A stretch of DNA of 64,000 bases from NCBI RefSeq assembly GCF_023983475.1, contig NZ_CP092713.1, positions 682,001-746,000 on the forward strand. Reading direction: 5' to 3'. Positions 30,127 to 38,840 of this stretch are shown in pieces (the stretch's first letter is position 1; each line of letters begins with the position of its first letter). A program made the translations under genes and the position numbers. Source of the DNA: Aliivibrio fischeri ATCC 7744 = JCM 18803 = DSM 507. GTDB lineage: Bacteria; Pseudomonadota; Gammaproteobacteria; Enterobacterales; Vibrionaceae. Below the pieces are notes generated by a model, which worked only from the letters and a program-made list of their open reading frames with translations, made no database searches and was not told where the DNA came from.

Positions 30127-32193
30127 TTAATGAACCCCAAGCGCTTTATAAACCGCATCAACAGGGTCACTGTAGAAACTCACTTGGAACTTTGTGAATG
30201 TCTCCGCAGGAACAGTCGGAATATCCATTGCTGATGCCATTGGGATTAAAATCTTCGTCGCTCCAGCTTCAAGAGCGACCTGCATAGAGCCTGCAAGGTC
30301 TTGAACAGGGTTGATAACGCCACCCAAAGTAATCGAACCTAAAACAACCATAGACTCTTGCATTGGTTTAGCAAGCAGAGTAGAGCAGCTAGCAATTAAT
30401 GCAGCAAGGCTAGAGCTATGAGAGTTTCCTGACATTTGTAAATCAACAAAATGCAGATGGAACTCATGATCAGAGAATTGATTGTTGGCAGCAATTCGTG
30501 AAAGGTTTCCTTTAAAATATTCAAAGCCAACTTTTACTTGCTCTTTTGCTTCAGTATCAGAGCCTAATCCCGAAGTCGAGAGCTTGCCATTCCCCGCTGT
30601 TTTTTGGGTTTCAATACGGAATACACCAAGCTTTCCTGCTTTCCCTGGACTAACAAAGTGAATTACCCCTGGATTTGGTGTCCCTGGAGCAATGATTTGT
30701 GAACCACCTTGCTCAGGAACATTCACAAAAAACTCTTCAAGTGAATCATTATCAATGTAAGAGAAATTCACATCGAAAAACTCCATACCACCTATTTTCT
30801 TAAGTTGCTCTTTTACTCGACGACGCACTTCCAAGGCGTAAGTTAAACAAACACGCACGTCTTCCTTGGTGTACTCACCATGAGGGACAAGTAACTTTAA
30901 TAAGCCAGACGTTGTTCTACGAACCCCAATAACATCACGTTGGTTTAAGTTATTCCCTAGCTTGAAGAACTTATCAATCGCATCTGCAAACGCATGTTTG
31001 CGCATTTCACGCATGTATTCTGCAAGGTAATCCGTAATTAGGCCAAAGCGATTTGTGAAAAATTCAGGGCGCATTTTTGGAATTTCCCAACCAGGGATAT
31101 AAGCATGAAAACGGTCAAAGAAAGCGGCATCAATCATTTCTTGAGGGAAAGGAGCGAGTAGGTGACTGGTTTTAACGAGAGTCTCTACACTTTGGTCAAT
31201 GTTACCCACAAATACCATAGAGGCTTTTGCTTCAATCGAATCACGACCACGACTAAATGAGCCTGAAGCCATGTAGTCTTTCATGATCTGCACGCCATCC
31301 TTATCTTTAAATCGAATACCAGCAACTTCATCAAAGGCAACAACATCCCACATGCCAACCAAACCAACTTGGCGTGAAGACATATTGTAGAACAGGTTAG
31401 CCACCGTTGTTTGACCACCAGATACAAGCAGAGAGTTTGGTGAACACTCTTTGTAGACGTGAGATTTACCCGTACCACGAGGGCCAAGCTCACATACGTT
31501 ATAATTATTCTCAACAAATGGGATCATACGAGCCAAAATATGCCATTTAGCACGTTGTTCTAAATTTGCAGGCTCCATACCAATCGAGCGTAGTAATAAA
31601 TCTAGCCATTGATCCATTGAGAAATTACGGCGAGCATTAAACACCTCATCCATATTCATAGACGGCATTTGTATTGCTTTTAAACTAAGAACAGAGAAAG
31701 GGGATGTTTTTTGTCCCTCTTCAAAGAAATAGCTTAGTGTAACAATACACCAGATACCGCCCGTTAATAACTTCTCATTATCTTTAATGATGCTTGCAGG
31801 AATAACGGCATCTTTAATGCCGAGATTCGATAAGCTGGCTTCATAAACATCTTTTTTCTGATTCAGTTTTACCGAGATTTTATCAATGACTTTATGTGTA
31901 CCACGTTCACGGATCATTGATTTCACTTTCTCAGCTTCATCAGGACGAACGTAGTTATCTGTTAGTATCTTCTTAACACGCACCATACCTGCTTCGATAA
32001 GGTCATTATCCGTTGCAGAGCAATACATACCAAGTAGATACTCAAGCACGTATACAGGCACGTTAGCGCCTTCTTTTAGTTGCTTAGTTAAGTCTTTACG
32101 AACAACGCGACCTTTAAATTCGGAAGTCATTAGATCATCAAGGTCAATGTCTTTTGCTTCTTTAATTTCTTGAGCAATATTATCGTTAATCAT
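30127..32193 (-). CDS. brxL: BrxL, Lon-like AAA+ protein of type I BREX
   Basis: A protein of 688 residues. The N-terminal BrxL domain precedes an AAA+ core with a Walker A-like ELGPRGTGKSHVYKECSP (about 236-253) and Walker B VVAFDEVAG (near 287). A Lon-protease-like C-terminal domain follows, with a serine-rich segment GNSHSSSLAAL near residue 590 and VQDLAGSMQVALEAGA. BrxL proteins form ring assemblies on DNA and are needed for phage restriction but not host methylation. Last gene of the locus, 13 nt after pglZ and certainly co-transcribed with it. The reading frame is intact. Confidence 0.94.
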   Translation of the reverse strand: MINDNIAQEIKEAKDIDLDDLMTSEFKGRVVRKDLTKQLKEGANVPVYVLEYLLGMYCSATDNDLIEAGMVRVKKILTDNYVRPDEAEKVKSMIRERGTHKVIDKISVKLNQKKDVYEASLSNLGIKDAVIPASIIKDNEKLLTGGIWCIVTLSYFFEEGQKTSPFSVLSLKAIQMPSMNMDEVFNARRNFSMDQWLDLLLRSIGMEPANLEQRAKWHILARMIPFVENNYNVCELGPRGTGKSHVYKECSPNSLLVSGGQTTVANLFYNMSSRQVGLVGMWDVVAFDEVAGIRFKDKDGVQIMKDYMASGSFSRGRDSIEAKASMVFVGNIDQSVETLVKTSHLLAPFPQEMIDAAFFDRFHAYIPGWEIPKMRPEFFTNRFGLITDYLAEYMREMRKHAFADAIDKFFKLGNNLNQRDVIGVRRTTSGLLKLLVPHGEYTKEDVRVCLTYALEVRRRVKEQLKKIGGMEFFDVNFSYIDNDSLEEFFVNVPEQGGSQIIAPGTPNPGVIHFVSPGKAGKLGVFRIETQKTAGNGKLSTSGLGSDTEAKEQVKVGFEYFKGNLSRIAANNQFSDHEFHLHFVDLQMSGNSHSSSLAALIASCSTLLAKPMQESMVVLGSITLGGVINPVQDLAGSMQVALEAGATKILIPMASAMDIPTVPAETFTKFQVSFYSDPVDAVYKALGVH

Positions 32194-32206
32194 TCATTAT
32201 TATCCA

Positions 32207-34924
32207 TTAAAAAAGGTCGTCAAAGTCATCTTGAATCGCCAAATCAATGGTTACAGAGTAACTATTAAAGCGATCACCTTGTTCTGTATCTAACATAACA
32301 AGTTTGTATGTTGTTGTGCGATCAAAACCAGTACCGTTTAAAGAGAGAATAGCACTACGTTTTCTGTCATCAGAATTATTGGATTCAGAATCAAACAACA
32401 CTTGAGCCTTATTAGAGACAACCGCGCCATCAGGATCTTCAATCCAAATCGTTAGATTACGCTCTTTAAATTCATCACCAACAGCATTGGTTTGTAAGAA
32501 TTCAATTTTTTCAGTGAGTGTCACTAAGCGGAGAGGGTTGCTTAAAGGAACCACGCCCACTTTTTGTTTTGCCGTTGTTTTTTGCTTTGCTGTTTTTAAA
32601 TGCTCAATGCGCAAAACAGGAACACAAATTTCTTGCGGCATAATGCCACCGTGGATGAATTTAGCACCGCCAACAAAATTGAAACGGTTAGAACCACGAG
32701 GGATCATAAATTCAGCTTGATCACTATTAGAAGATAAGTTCGCAGTTACCGCTATATCTCCAGTCCAATAGAAACTGTCTTTTGGAAGTTGTTGCCCAAT
32801 TAAGTAACGTTTCTTCCCTTCTACTGTGCCATGTGGCTTAACGGTAAGCGCGGTTTTGTCCGATTCAACCACGTCGCTCGATTTAAATAAGAAACCATGA
32901 TCAGCCGTAACTAAGATACGATTACCATTTAACTTATTAATGATGCGTTCAACCAATAATTTAATTTGTTTAATACCATCAGAGCAGGCTTCAAACGTTT
33001 GGTTCTCTGTTACGGCTTTATCGCCAATGGCATCGATTTGGTCGTGGTAAATATACACAACGCGTGCATCAGCAATGGCTTTACGGCCTTCATCATTACT
33101 CCAGTTAAGTACATCAGAAGATTTCACCGCGATACCACTGTATTTCTCAAGAACCGTGTTACGTTTTTCAAGGCCATGAGAGCTTAATCCATCAACTTTA
33201 TAAGTAACGTCTTTACCAATATGCGCAGTCAGCTCTTGATGAGGAAGCAGAGAGGCCATTCCTAGTTGGGTATAACTTGGTACAACGCCAAGTTGAGAAG
33301 TGATGGTAGATTTAAAGCGTTGTTCCTTATTGATTTGTTCATGAATGTCATGAGCAACTTCATAGCGAAGGGCATCACTGATGATTACAAAAACACGCTT
33401 AACTTGTTTTGATTGGAAGATACGTTCAACTTCATTGTTATAGAAATTGTATTGGTTGAATATGCCATCAAATTTCCACGTATCTAATAGTTTTTCACTA
33501 TCTACGTGATTACCCCAAGCAATAGCAAGGTCATGCAGATACCAGTTAACATAGAGATCTTCGATGCTTGCCACAAGTTGTGTGTTCTTTAAAATATCAG
33601 AACCATGGTGTGCGACTTGATTGGCGTTTTCGCAGAAGACGCGATAAGCAGAATCAAACATAAACAATTCACTTTCATAAGCGCGATACAGTGCTCTTGC
33701 CGATTCAAATACGAATCCATCAATGTATTTTGCTTTTAAAGCATAGAATTGCTTGGCAGCTTTGAACGCTTGATAAACACAGGCGTATTTAGTGTCTACA
33801 AAGATTGGTTTAACATGACACCAGTGCGTAGTTAAACGATGTGAAGCGATGGTATTTACTTCTTCTTGCTCAAGAGTGTTGATATTTTTAGCAAGTAAAA
33901 GTGATAACTGTTTATCCGCAACTTCAAAGGTTTCCACATACATCAATTTTTCTGGTTTCGAGATAAGAGAAAGTTTATTTCGAATTTCAAAATCGTGTTC
34001 AATGCGTTTTGTAATTAGATTATAGCTGTCTTGATAAACACGGCTTTCACGTAATTGAACAACAAAGTTAACGACATGAGCACGGCGACCAGAGTTCATT
34101 CCGATACGATCAATACTGTAACCCGCTTCAATTTGCTCGTTGGTAAGCATAGGCAGTAAGTGAGCACTAAAGCTTTCTAAAACGGCATCCGTAGATGAGC
34201 ATCCACTATTAACAAGAGATTGATGGCACTCAGTAAATAATAATTTAACAGCAAGATCTTGTAATGTAGGCTGGCGATTTTCTTCTTGAGCTGATTCAAT
34301 GATGTAGCCTAACTCATCATAAGCGATTGACCAGAATGATTGTGTTAAATTGTATTTATCTAATTCATCTAAAAGTGAATCAGCATCAAAATCGTTAGCC
34401 AATTGAGCGAACAGAGTTTGCAAAATATTCGTAAAGGTAGGTGTGTCGAGCTTTAACGTTGCTGCGATAAGAGCTAACTCTAATTCACGCTCAGAAGCAG
34501 ATTTAGGTAAGATTTTCTTCAGACGAGCAACACGTTGCTTATTAGAAAAAAAGCCTTTAAATTTAGCAATAACAGGACGAAACTCCATGTTCATACCAAT
34601 ATCGTTCAATATCATTGAGCTATTGTCAGCGTAGAACTCTTGAGCATAGAGTCGAATGTCATACAACCAATCACGAATCGGTTCGTTTGGCTTTTGTTGG
34701 CTATAAAGTAAAAATGCCGTATTTGGCTCTTGCAGTTCAATACGGTGTTTCACTTCAAGGTGCGAAAGTGCATCTATCTCAATGATAGTAGCAGGGCCAT
34801 ATGACGTGTCTAACTGAAGTGAAAGGAGTTCATCAGTAAACTCCCCATCGGTATCTTGCCAAAAGACGAGACGACATTTGTCGAATTTGGCTTTAATGCC
34901 AGTAATTAGTTGTTCAATATTCAT
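32207..34924 (-). CDS. pglZ: PglZ, alkaline-phosphatase-fold protein of BREX
   Basis: A protein of 905 residues typical of type I BREX PglZ. The alkaline phosphatase superfamily core is seen in VFVIISDALRYEVAHDI (near residue 510) and RILVTADHGFLF (near 670), which supply metal-ligand Asp and His residues. PglZ is a core BREX component; nuclease activity has been reported for BREX/Pgl relatives, but its exact role is unsettled. In a standard locus it would follow pglX directly. Here about 8.5 kb of other genes and IS debris intervene, so it must use its own promoter in the IS-derived region upstream. Confidence 0.94.
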   Translation of the reverse strand: MNIEQLITGIKAKFDKCRLVFWQDTDGEFTDELLSLQLDTSYGPATIIEIDALSHLEVKHRIELQEPNTAFLLYSQQKPNEPIRDWLYDIRLYAQEFYADNSSMILNDIGMNMEFRPVIAKFKGFFSNKQRVARLKKILPKSASERELELALIAATLKLDTPTFTNILQTLFAQLANDFDADSLLDELDKYNLTQSFWSIAYDELGYIIESAQEENRQPTLQDLAVKLLFTECHQSLVNSGCSSTDAVLESFSAHLLPMLTNEQIEAGYSIDRIGMNSGRRAHVVNFVVQLRESRVYQDSYNLITKRIEHDFEIRNKLSLISKPEKLMYVETFEVADKQLSLLLAKNINTLEQEEVNTIASHRLTTHWCHVKPIFVDTKYACVYQAFKAAKQFYALKAKYIDGFVFESARALYRAYESELFMFDSAYRVFCENANQVAHHGSDILKNTQLVASIEDLYVNWYLHDLAIAWGNHVDSEKLLDTWKFDGIFNQYNFYNNEVERIFQSKQVKRVFVIISDALRYEVAHDIHEQINKEQRFKSTITSQLGVVPSYTQLGMASLLPHQELTAHIGKDVTYKVDGLSSHGLEKRNTVLEKYSGIAVKSSDVLNWSNDEGRKAIADARVVYIYHDQIDAIGDKAVTENQTFEACSDGIKQIKLLVERIINKLNGNRILVTADHGFLFKSSDVVESDKTALTVKPHGTVEGKKRYLIGQQLPKDSFYWTGDIAVTANLSSNSDQAEFMIPRGSNRFNFVGGAKFIHGGIMPQEICVPVLRIEHLKTAKQKTTAKQKVGVVPLSNPLRLVTLTEKIEFLQTNAVGDEFKERNLTIWIEDPDGAVVSNKAQVLFDSESNNSDDRKRSAILSLNGTGFDRTTTYKLVMLDTEQGDRFNSYSVTIDLAIQDDFDDLF

Positions 34925-34996
34925 TATTCAATCTTCGCCAATGTATAAGGCTGAGTTAAGTGGTAACTACCGAGTAGTTTATCACTTTAAATAGAT

Positions 34997-35425
34997 GTTG
35001 TTGACTAAATCAGTTGAACCTTTCCTCAACCCAGCGTTTTGCTCCCATGCTGTAGATATATGATGATATTATGGGTAAGTCGAAAGAAGATAATTAATAG
35101 GAGTGAATATAATAAAGCCTTGTGCAAACGATACTCAGTGACGTTTTGGATTGACAACTCAGCTGTTGAGTCGTGGCAATGCAGGAGCCACCATGGTAAA
35201 CGTGATAGAGATTTTTAACTTGTCGATATTTCTATTGGTGAATGTCCCCTTGCGTTCTCCTGACTACACTACATCGCAATTGATTCTGCTTCGTAGGTTG
35301 CAAGTCTCTCGCTCTATCTCTGAGTTGGCAAATATCAAAGCAATCAACAAAGTTCTAGGGCTATCAAAAACTAACAGGTACATTCTATAGGATAACTACG
35401 CTCTTTACCTGATTTGATCAACAAC
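34997..35425. mobile_element. Degenerate IS5-family (IS903-like) element
   Basis: Terminal inverted repeats are visible: 34997-35013 (GTTGTTGACTAAATCAG) and the reverse complement of 35409-35425 (GTTGTTGATCAAATCAG), 15 of 17 identical. Between them is a transposase remnant of about 320 bp against roughly 900 bp in a complete element, so the IS has large internal deletions and cannot move itself. It lies directly upstream of pglZ and may supply or disrupt the promoter of pglZ-brxL. Target-site duplications are not obvious. Confidence 0.72.
35071..35390 (+). pseudogene. IS5-family transposase remnant
   Basis: The beginning reads like an IS903-type transposase (MGKSK, then SEYNKALCKRYSVTFWIDNS and a HHGKR motif), with the frame shifting more than once. 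The text then jumps to FLLVNVPLRSPDYT, which belongs about 30 residues further along in intact relatives (compare LMNVPLRCPDYTS in IS903). It ends in NIKAINKVLGLS, resembling the family's C-terminus. The catalytic DDE centre is deleted. A 79-codon open frame at 35151-35390 is part of this remnant, not a gene. Confidence 0.7.
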
Positions 35426-35545
35426 GCCCTTACTAACTCATTTTTGTACAGAAACAAGTTAATAGTCACTTAAACTTCACGTAACCAGCTCCTATTTAAC
35501 TAATATATTCTAATGCTTACGTGGTATATAATAAGCAAGAGTTAG

Positions 35546-35590
35546 GCTGCGTTACGGCTTGGTAGAAGAATGACTACAGATTAACGCAGC
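35546..35590 (+). repeat. Imperfect hairpin upstream of a small membrane-protein gene
   Basis: GCTGCGTTA (35546-35554) pairs with TAACGCAGC (35582-35590), and an inner GTAG/CTAC stem lies between. It sits in the leader of the ORF starting at 35624 and lacks a T run. It could be a regulatory RNA structure; nothing else is visible in the gap from the IS remnant to that gene. Confidence 0.45.
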
Positions 35591-35623
35591 TCTGGTTAAA
35601 CAATTGCTAGGAATTAAATTAAA

Positions 35624-36001
35624 ATGGTTACAATGTACTACAGTCTAAAAATTCTGGTTTTTTGGTTCGGTATTGGAGTAGTTTGCCAGGTTGTTAGCTT
35701 CTTCCCTGTAAGTGAATGGGTGAATGGTGTTTTATCTATTGGTGGGCTTGTCATGGCGGTTCTGTATTATCGAAACTTAGATAAGAGCAAACCTGTGACA
35801 ACTAGTCGCGCTGTGACTGCTATTGCTGCTTCAATTGTGGGTTTTATACTTTTTGCATTAGTTTATGAGATTTTTCAGGCGGCAATAGGTGGTTCACTTT
35901 CTTTTATATTCAATCATATAGCTATGTCAATTTGGCTTTTATCCATCCCAAAACTAACAGTCATTGTAAGAGATAATGCTTTTATAAAAAAATACATCTA
36001 A
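35624..36001 (+). CDS. Small membrane protein, unknown
   Basis: A protein of 125 residues with four hydrophobic stretches (about 8-28, 36-48, 65-85 and 95-115) and a basic C-terminus (KKYI). I do not recognise a family. It is an orphan on the plus strand between the IS5 remnant and a convergent secreted-protein gene, inside the region that splits the BREX locus. The start ATG has AGGA 11 nt upstream; an ATG three codons later is equally possible. It looks like cargo brought in with the IS-bounded segment. Confidence 0.6.
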   Translation: MVTMYYSLKILVFWFGIGVVCQVVSFFPVSEWVNGVLSIGGLVMAVLYYRNLDKSKPVTTSRAVTAIAASIVGFILFALVYEIFQAAIGGSLSFIFNHIAMSIWLLSIPKLTVIVRDNAFIKKYI

Positions 36002-36016
36002 CACATAGTAAGTAAT

Positions 36017-36048
36017 AGGAAAGGCATTAGATATTAGTGCCTTTTCCT
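36017..36048 (+). terminator. Weak terminator-like hairpin
   Basis: AGGAAAGGCA (36017-36026) pairs with TGCCTTTTCCT (36038-36048) with one bulged base, 15 nt after the membrane-protein stop. The T tract is short. A second near-palindrome (36148-36160 with 36168-36180, 12 of 13 pairs) follows before the convergent gene. Confidence 0.4.
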
Positions 36049-36212
36049 CTAATGTTTATTAAGAGTTATTAAATGCAACCAATTAAACAGAGTGAGCTAA
36101 GCAAACTAGAGCTAGTACATATTGTTACACATAACACCTCTCGTTTTAATTAAGACATCTAAACAAAAGATGCCTTAATTGTTAGAGGGTGATCAGTTCT
36201 TCAAACTCCCGT

Positions 36213-36692
36213 TTATTGCTCTAATGTGGTAACACGTAAATTAATAGTAGTACCCTTGATATGTATTGCTTCTACAACCTTGATATTTTTTGCCCTGCGA
36301 TAGAGTGAATCTGGTTTAGGTGTTTTCCTGTTTAGTATCTGTTGTTTGAACTCTGCTGACTGATACCATGTAATTACCTCACTTACTGAAGTACTAGAGC
36401 GAATTACTTCTGCGTTCGGGTCTACTTCTCTGCTGGTGATAATAACGCATTGTGAACCGTTCCATATTGCCCCAATACTTTTAATCGATTCAACGCTATC
36501 AATTGCATATGGGAAGTGTCTAGTGTTATGTTTTTGCTCGGAGTTGATTGTAGCACATAAAGTAGCGTCTAATGAGGTATAGCCTAATGCATCATCTACT
36601 AGTTTTTCAGTTGATGGAGATGGAGGAGTAGCAACAGCATAAATTATTTTCAAAAAAATACATATTGCTAAATATTTTAAAAATGTTTTCAT
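36213..36692 (-). CDS. Putative exported protein, unknown
   Basis: A protein of 159 residues with an N-terminal hydrophobic signal (MKTFLKYLAICIFLKIIYAV), probably cleaved near YAVA-TPP. The mature part is about 135 residues with two cysteines (DATLCATIN and GSQCVII) that could form a disulfide. No family recognised. It is convergent with the membrane-protein gene, and both lie between two inverted IS5-type ends. AATTCC, not a clear ribosome-binding site, precedes the ATG, so the start is only moderately supported. Confidence 0.6.
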   Translation of the reverse strand: MKTFLKYLAICIFLKIIYAVATPPSPSTEKLVDDALGYTSLDATLCATINSEQKHNTRHFPYAIDSVESIKSIGAIWNGSQCVIITSREVDPNAEVIRSSTSVSEVITWYQSAEFKQQILNRKTPKPDSLYRRAKNIKVVEAIHIKGTTINLRVTTLEQ

Positions 36693-37090
36693 GATTAATT
36701 CCAGTATTATTGTTTAGGAAACGCTTAATTTTGAATAAGTTAATTGTATTATTTCTAGCAGTTAGATTATTGAAGTTAAAACCAACTATTTACTGAACGT
36801 TGCTGTCAGTGTGTAAGCAATTTTTCATTCGTTAATAAGGTAGGGCTACTTCATTAACGAATGTAGTTTACATTTTGGTGGTTAAGTTCATTTAGAAACG
36901 ACGAAGGTGCTCATAATCAACGCGCGGTATCCCCTAAACCTACCTGAACTAAAACTAACCTTTCCACCAGCCAGTGACTTCTTACTGTATCTAATGCTTT
37001 TCGTTCGTTGAGTGGTAACGATTTGATATACCAAAGAATTGATCTCAACCTTCACCATGCATTAACTACATAGGGTCAGATCGTCGAATT
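36693..37090. other. Gene-poor stretch with an inverted repeat
   Basis: No ORF of note. CATTCGTTAAT (36826-36836) and ATTAACGAATG (36853-36863) form an 11-bp perfect inverted repeat with a 16-nt loop. The rest, up to the IS end at 37091, may be decayed IS sequence, but I cannot read a transposase in it. Confidence 0.4.
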
Positions 37091-37121
37091 AAGGAAAGGC
37101 TCAACTGGTTTGTTCAACAAC
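37091..37121 (-). mobile_element. Inverted copy of the IS5-type left end
   Basis: The reverse complement of 37091-37121 matches the left end of the first IS remnant (34997-35027) at 26 of 31 positions, beginning GTTGTTGA. The two ends point outward in opposite directions and bracket the 2.1-kb segment carrying two orphan genes, like a decayed composite transposon. The matching inner end of this second copy was not found. Confidence 0.55.
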
Positions 37122-37292
37122 GTCATTTACTTGTGCTAGTACTTTAGCGATTTTTTGAGCTTGTAGTTTAACGTTTAATGTATCGATGTCTACTGAAAAG
37201 TCGCCATCATAGTAATTGGATAATAATAAGGTATTAATTTTCTTATCTTCTAGTTCTTTATTATATTGATTGAATCGGAATCTAACTATGAG
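37101..37292 (-). pseudogene. Truncated gene fragment cut by the IS end
   Basis: On the minus strand, 63 codons are open without any start codon after an upstream stop. The predicted text is protein-like (INTLLLSNYYDGDFSVDID, then KLQAQKIAKVLAQVND). The last codons (VVEQTS and stop) are supplied by the IS end itself. It therefore looks like the middle of an older gene, truncated at one side by IS insertion and at the other by loss of its 5' part. Family not recognised. Confidence 0.4.
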
Positions 37293-37370
37293 TTATTTCA
37301 ATCATATTCATAAAAATTATTCATTAATAAAGTCCGTAAAAAACAGTTTTTAATATTGATTAATTATTTT

Positions 37371-37454
37371 TTGACACGATAATCGCGGGCTATTTAATTA
37401 TTGGATAATAACCAAGTTATATAGTTGGTACCATTATATGTTAAATATAATGGT
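37371..37454 (+). promoter_or_regulatory. Promoter and palindromic operator candidate for the lipoprotein gene
   Basis: TTGACA at 37371-37376 and TTTAAT at 37393-37398 are 16 nt apart. Downstream, ACCATTATAT (37430-37439) and ATATAATGGT (37445-37454) form a perfect 10-bp inverted repeat with a 5-nt spacer. It lies in the leader, where a repressor or an RNA hairpin could act. Confidence 0.45.
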
Positions 37455-37510
37455 TTGTATGTGTAAATGTAGATTACTTGCAATTAGTAATGCGTTTAGA
37501 GGTTTTAATT

Positions 37511-38053
37511 ATGTTGAATATGAAAGTTATTATTTCGTTTTTTGTTGTATTTATTGTTTCAGGATGTGCTGTTCCAGTTGATAGATACCACGCAACTGCT
37601 GATAACCAAACTAAAATAAAAACATTTGGGTATAAGTTTAATGTAGAGCAATTTACTGCAACTAAGACAAATTATAAAGTTCTGTGCCGTTTGGCAAATA
37701 ATGTAGAAATGACGGATGGTCGATCTTTTGAAGCATACATCCAAGATGCATTAATCGAAGAATTGAAGATGGCAGGTGCATACTCAAAAGAATCGAACAT
37801 TATAATTAAAGGGCACCTGAATGATACGGATGTTAGTTCAGGTCTTTCGGATGCTCATTGGACATTTAATATTACAATATCGAATACTAAAGGCGAGAGC
37901 TTTACTGTTCATTATAAAAGAGAGTATAAAGCTAGCTTCGTTGGGGGGATTGCTTGCGGTCAGGATATGCCGAAATCTTTCCTACCTACGGTGCAAGAGT
38001 TAATTAGAGAAATCATTAATCATCCTGATTTTGAAACGATGTTTGGTCATTAA
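37511..38053 (+). CDS. Putative lipoprotein, unknown
   Basis: A protein of 180 residues. A short signal peptide ends in the lipobox VSGC, with the lipidated cysteine at about residue 19 and alanine at +2, which predicts an outer-membrane anchor. The mature domain is mixed alpha/beta; no family recognised. The ATG at 37511 has AGAGG 8 nt upstream and is preferred over starts up to 33 nt earlier. It heads three small plus-strand genes (37.5-38.8 kb) inserted between the Hsp70-like gene and pglZ, read against the BREX direction. Confidence 0.68.
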   Translation: MLNMKVIISFFVVFIVSGCAVPVDRYHATADNQTKIKTFGYKFNVEQFTATKTNYKVLCRLANNVEMTDGRSFEAYIQDALIEELKMAGAYSKESNIIIKGHLNDTDVSSGLSDAHWTFNITISNTKGESFTVHYKREYKASFVGGIACGQDMPKSFLPTVQELIREIINHPDFETMFGH

Positions 38054-38079
38054 AAAGTAGATCATAATAAAGGTTGGTG

Positions 38080-38454
38080 ATGAAAATCATACTAATTATA
38101 TTAATGATGATACCGAATTTAGTATTTGCTTATGGTAATACATTTTCGTGTTCATCAGGAGAGCCTGCTTGTCTCGACTCAAATGATAAAATATGTCCTT
38201 CATACTCAAAATGCGTCGATTACAATTCAGTTTGTTTTGATTCAAATACTTGTGGTTATGATGGTTTTGTATGTAAATCAGACTTAGATAGCTGTGCTGA
38301 TAAATATCGAGGTCTTGCTAGTGAATATAATGATTTATTAGCAAAGCATAATGAGTTAGTGGATGATTATAATCGATTGTTAAAACGAAATAAAAATATT
38401 GTATCGTGTTTAAGTTACTCCAACACAATGGATGAATTAAAGTCATGTTTGTAG
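38080..38454 (+). CDS. Cysteine-rich exported protein with a coiled coil
   Basis: A protein of 124 residues. A signal peptide (MKIILIILMMIPNLVFA) is followed by a cysteine-rich segment with eight cysteines in about 65 residues, then a heptad-patterned helix (LASEYNDLLAKHNELVDDY), then two more cysteines near the end. The protein is predicted to be periplasmic and disulfide-bonded. No family recognised. The ATG at 38080 follows AAAGG. It lies 26 nt after the lipoprotein gene, so the two are probably one operon and may interact in the envelope. Confidence 0.62.
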   Translation: MKIILIILMMIPNLVFAYGNTFSCSSGEPACLDSNDKICPSYSKCVDYNSVCFDSNTCGYDGFVCKSDLDSCADKYRGLASEYNDLLAKHNELVDDYNRLLKRNKNIVSCLSYSNTMDELKSCL

Positions 38455-38496
38455 GTTTTAATTATAATTATTATAAGGTGAAATAAGGAGAAGATT

Positions 38497-38763
38497 ATGG
38501 GGTCTGGTGGACGAAGAGATTCAAGTGAGTACGTAAAAATTACTTGTGAAGTTTTTTATGATTCAACTCGTCGAAAAAATGGAGTTAGACCATCGTCGAG
38601 CGATGTATTTTCAAAAGACATGAAAGTTGAATGTGCAAAAGCGATTCGAGAGTTACCATTAGGTACGAAAGTTATACTTTCAGTTGTAGAAACGGAGAAG
38701 GAGGGAAGTCGACCTTTCTTGTATAGCAGCTATCGATGGCCGTATGAGGTTGTAAGAAGTTAA
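38497..38763 (+). CDS. Small cytoplasmic protein, unknown
   Basis: A protein of 88 residues beginning MGSGGRRDSSEYVKITCEV, with no signal peptide; the second half reads like a short beta-rich domain (LPLGTKVILSVVETEKEG). AAGGAGA upstream of the ATG is the best ribosome-binding site of the three-gene cluster. Family not recognised. It is convergent with the Hsp70-like gene, with only 77 nt between stops and no clear terminator. Confidence 0.6.
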   Translation: MGSGGRRDSSEYVKITCEVFYDSTRRKNGVRPSSSDVFSKDMKVECAKAIRELPLGTKVILSVVETEKEGSRPFLYSSYRWPYEVVRS

Positions 38764-38840
38764 GTAATATGTGACGGTTTTATACCGTCACATTTTCAAT
38801 TACTCTGTCCAGATTACTTACATTTCATATTTCTCATAAA

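Noticed and set aside
30127-32193. BrxL as housekeeping Lon protease
   Set aside because: The N-terminal BrxL region, the position 13 nt after pglZ and the size (688 residues) fit BREX rather than cellular Lon.
35151-35390. 79-codon ORF upstream of pglZ
   Set aside because: It is a frame-shifted piece of an IS5-family transposase remnant, not an independent gene.
35546-35590. Possible integron attC site (hairpin with GTTAGGC and GTTAAAC flanks)
   Set aside because: Both flanking boxes are in direct orientation (GTTRRRY twice) rather than the inverted RYYYAAC/GTTRRRY pair an attC needs, and no integrase is present.
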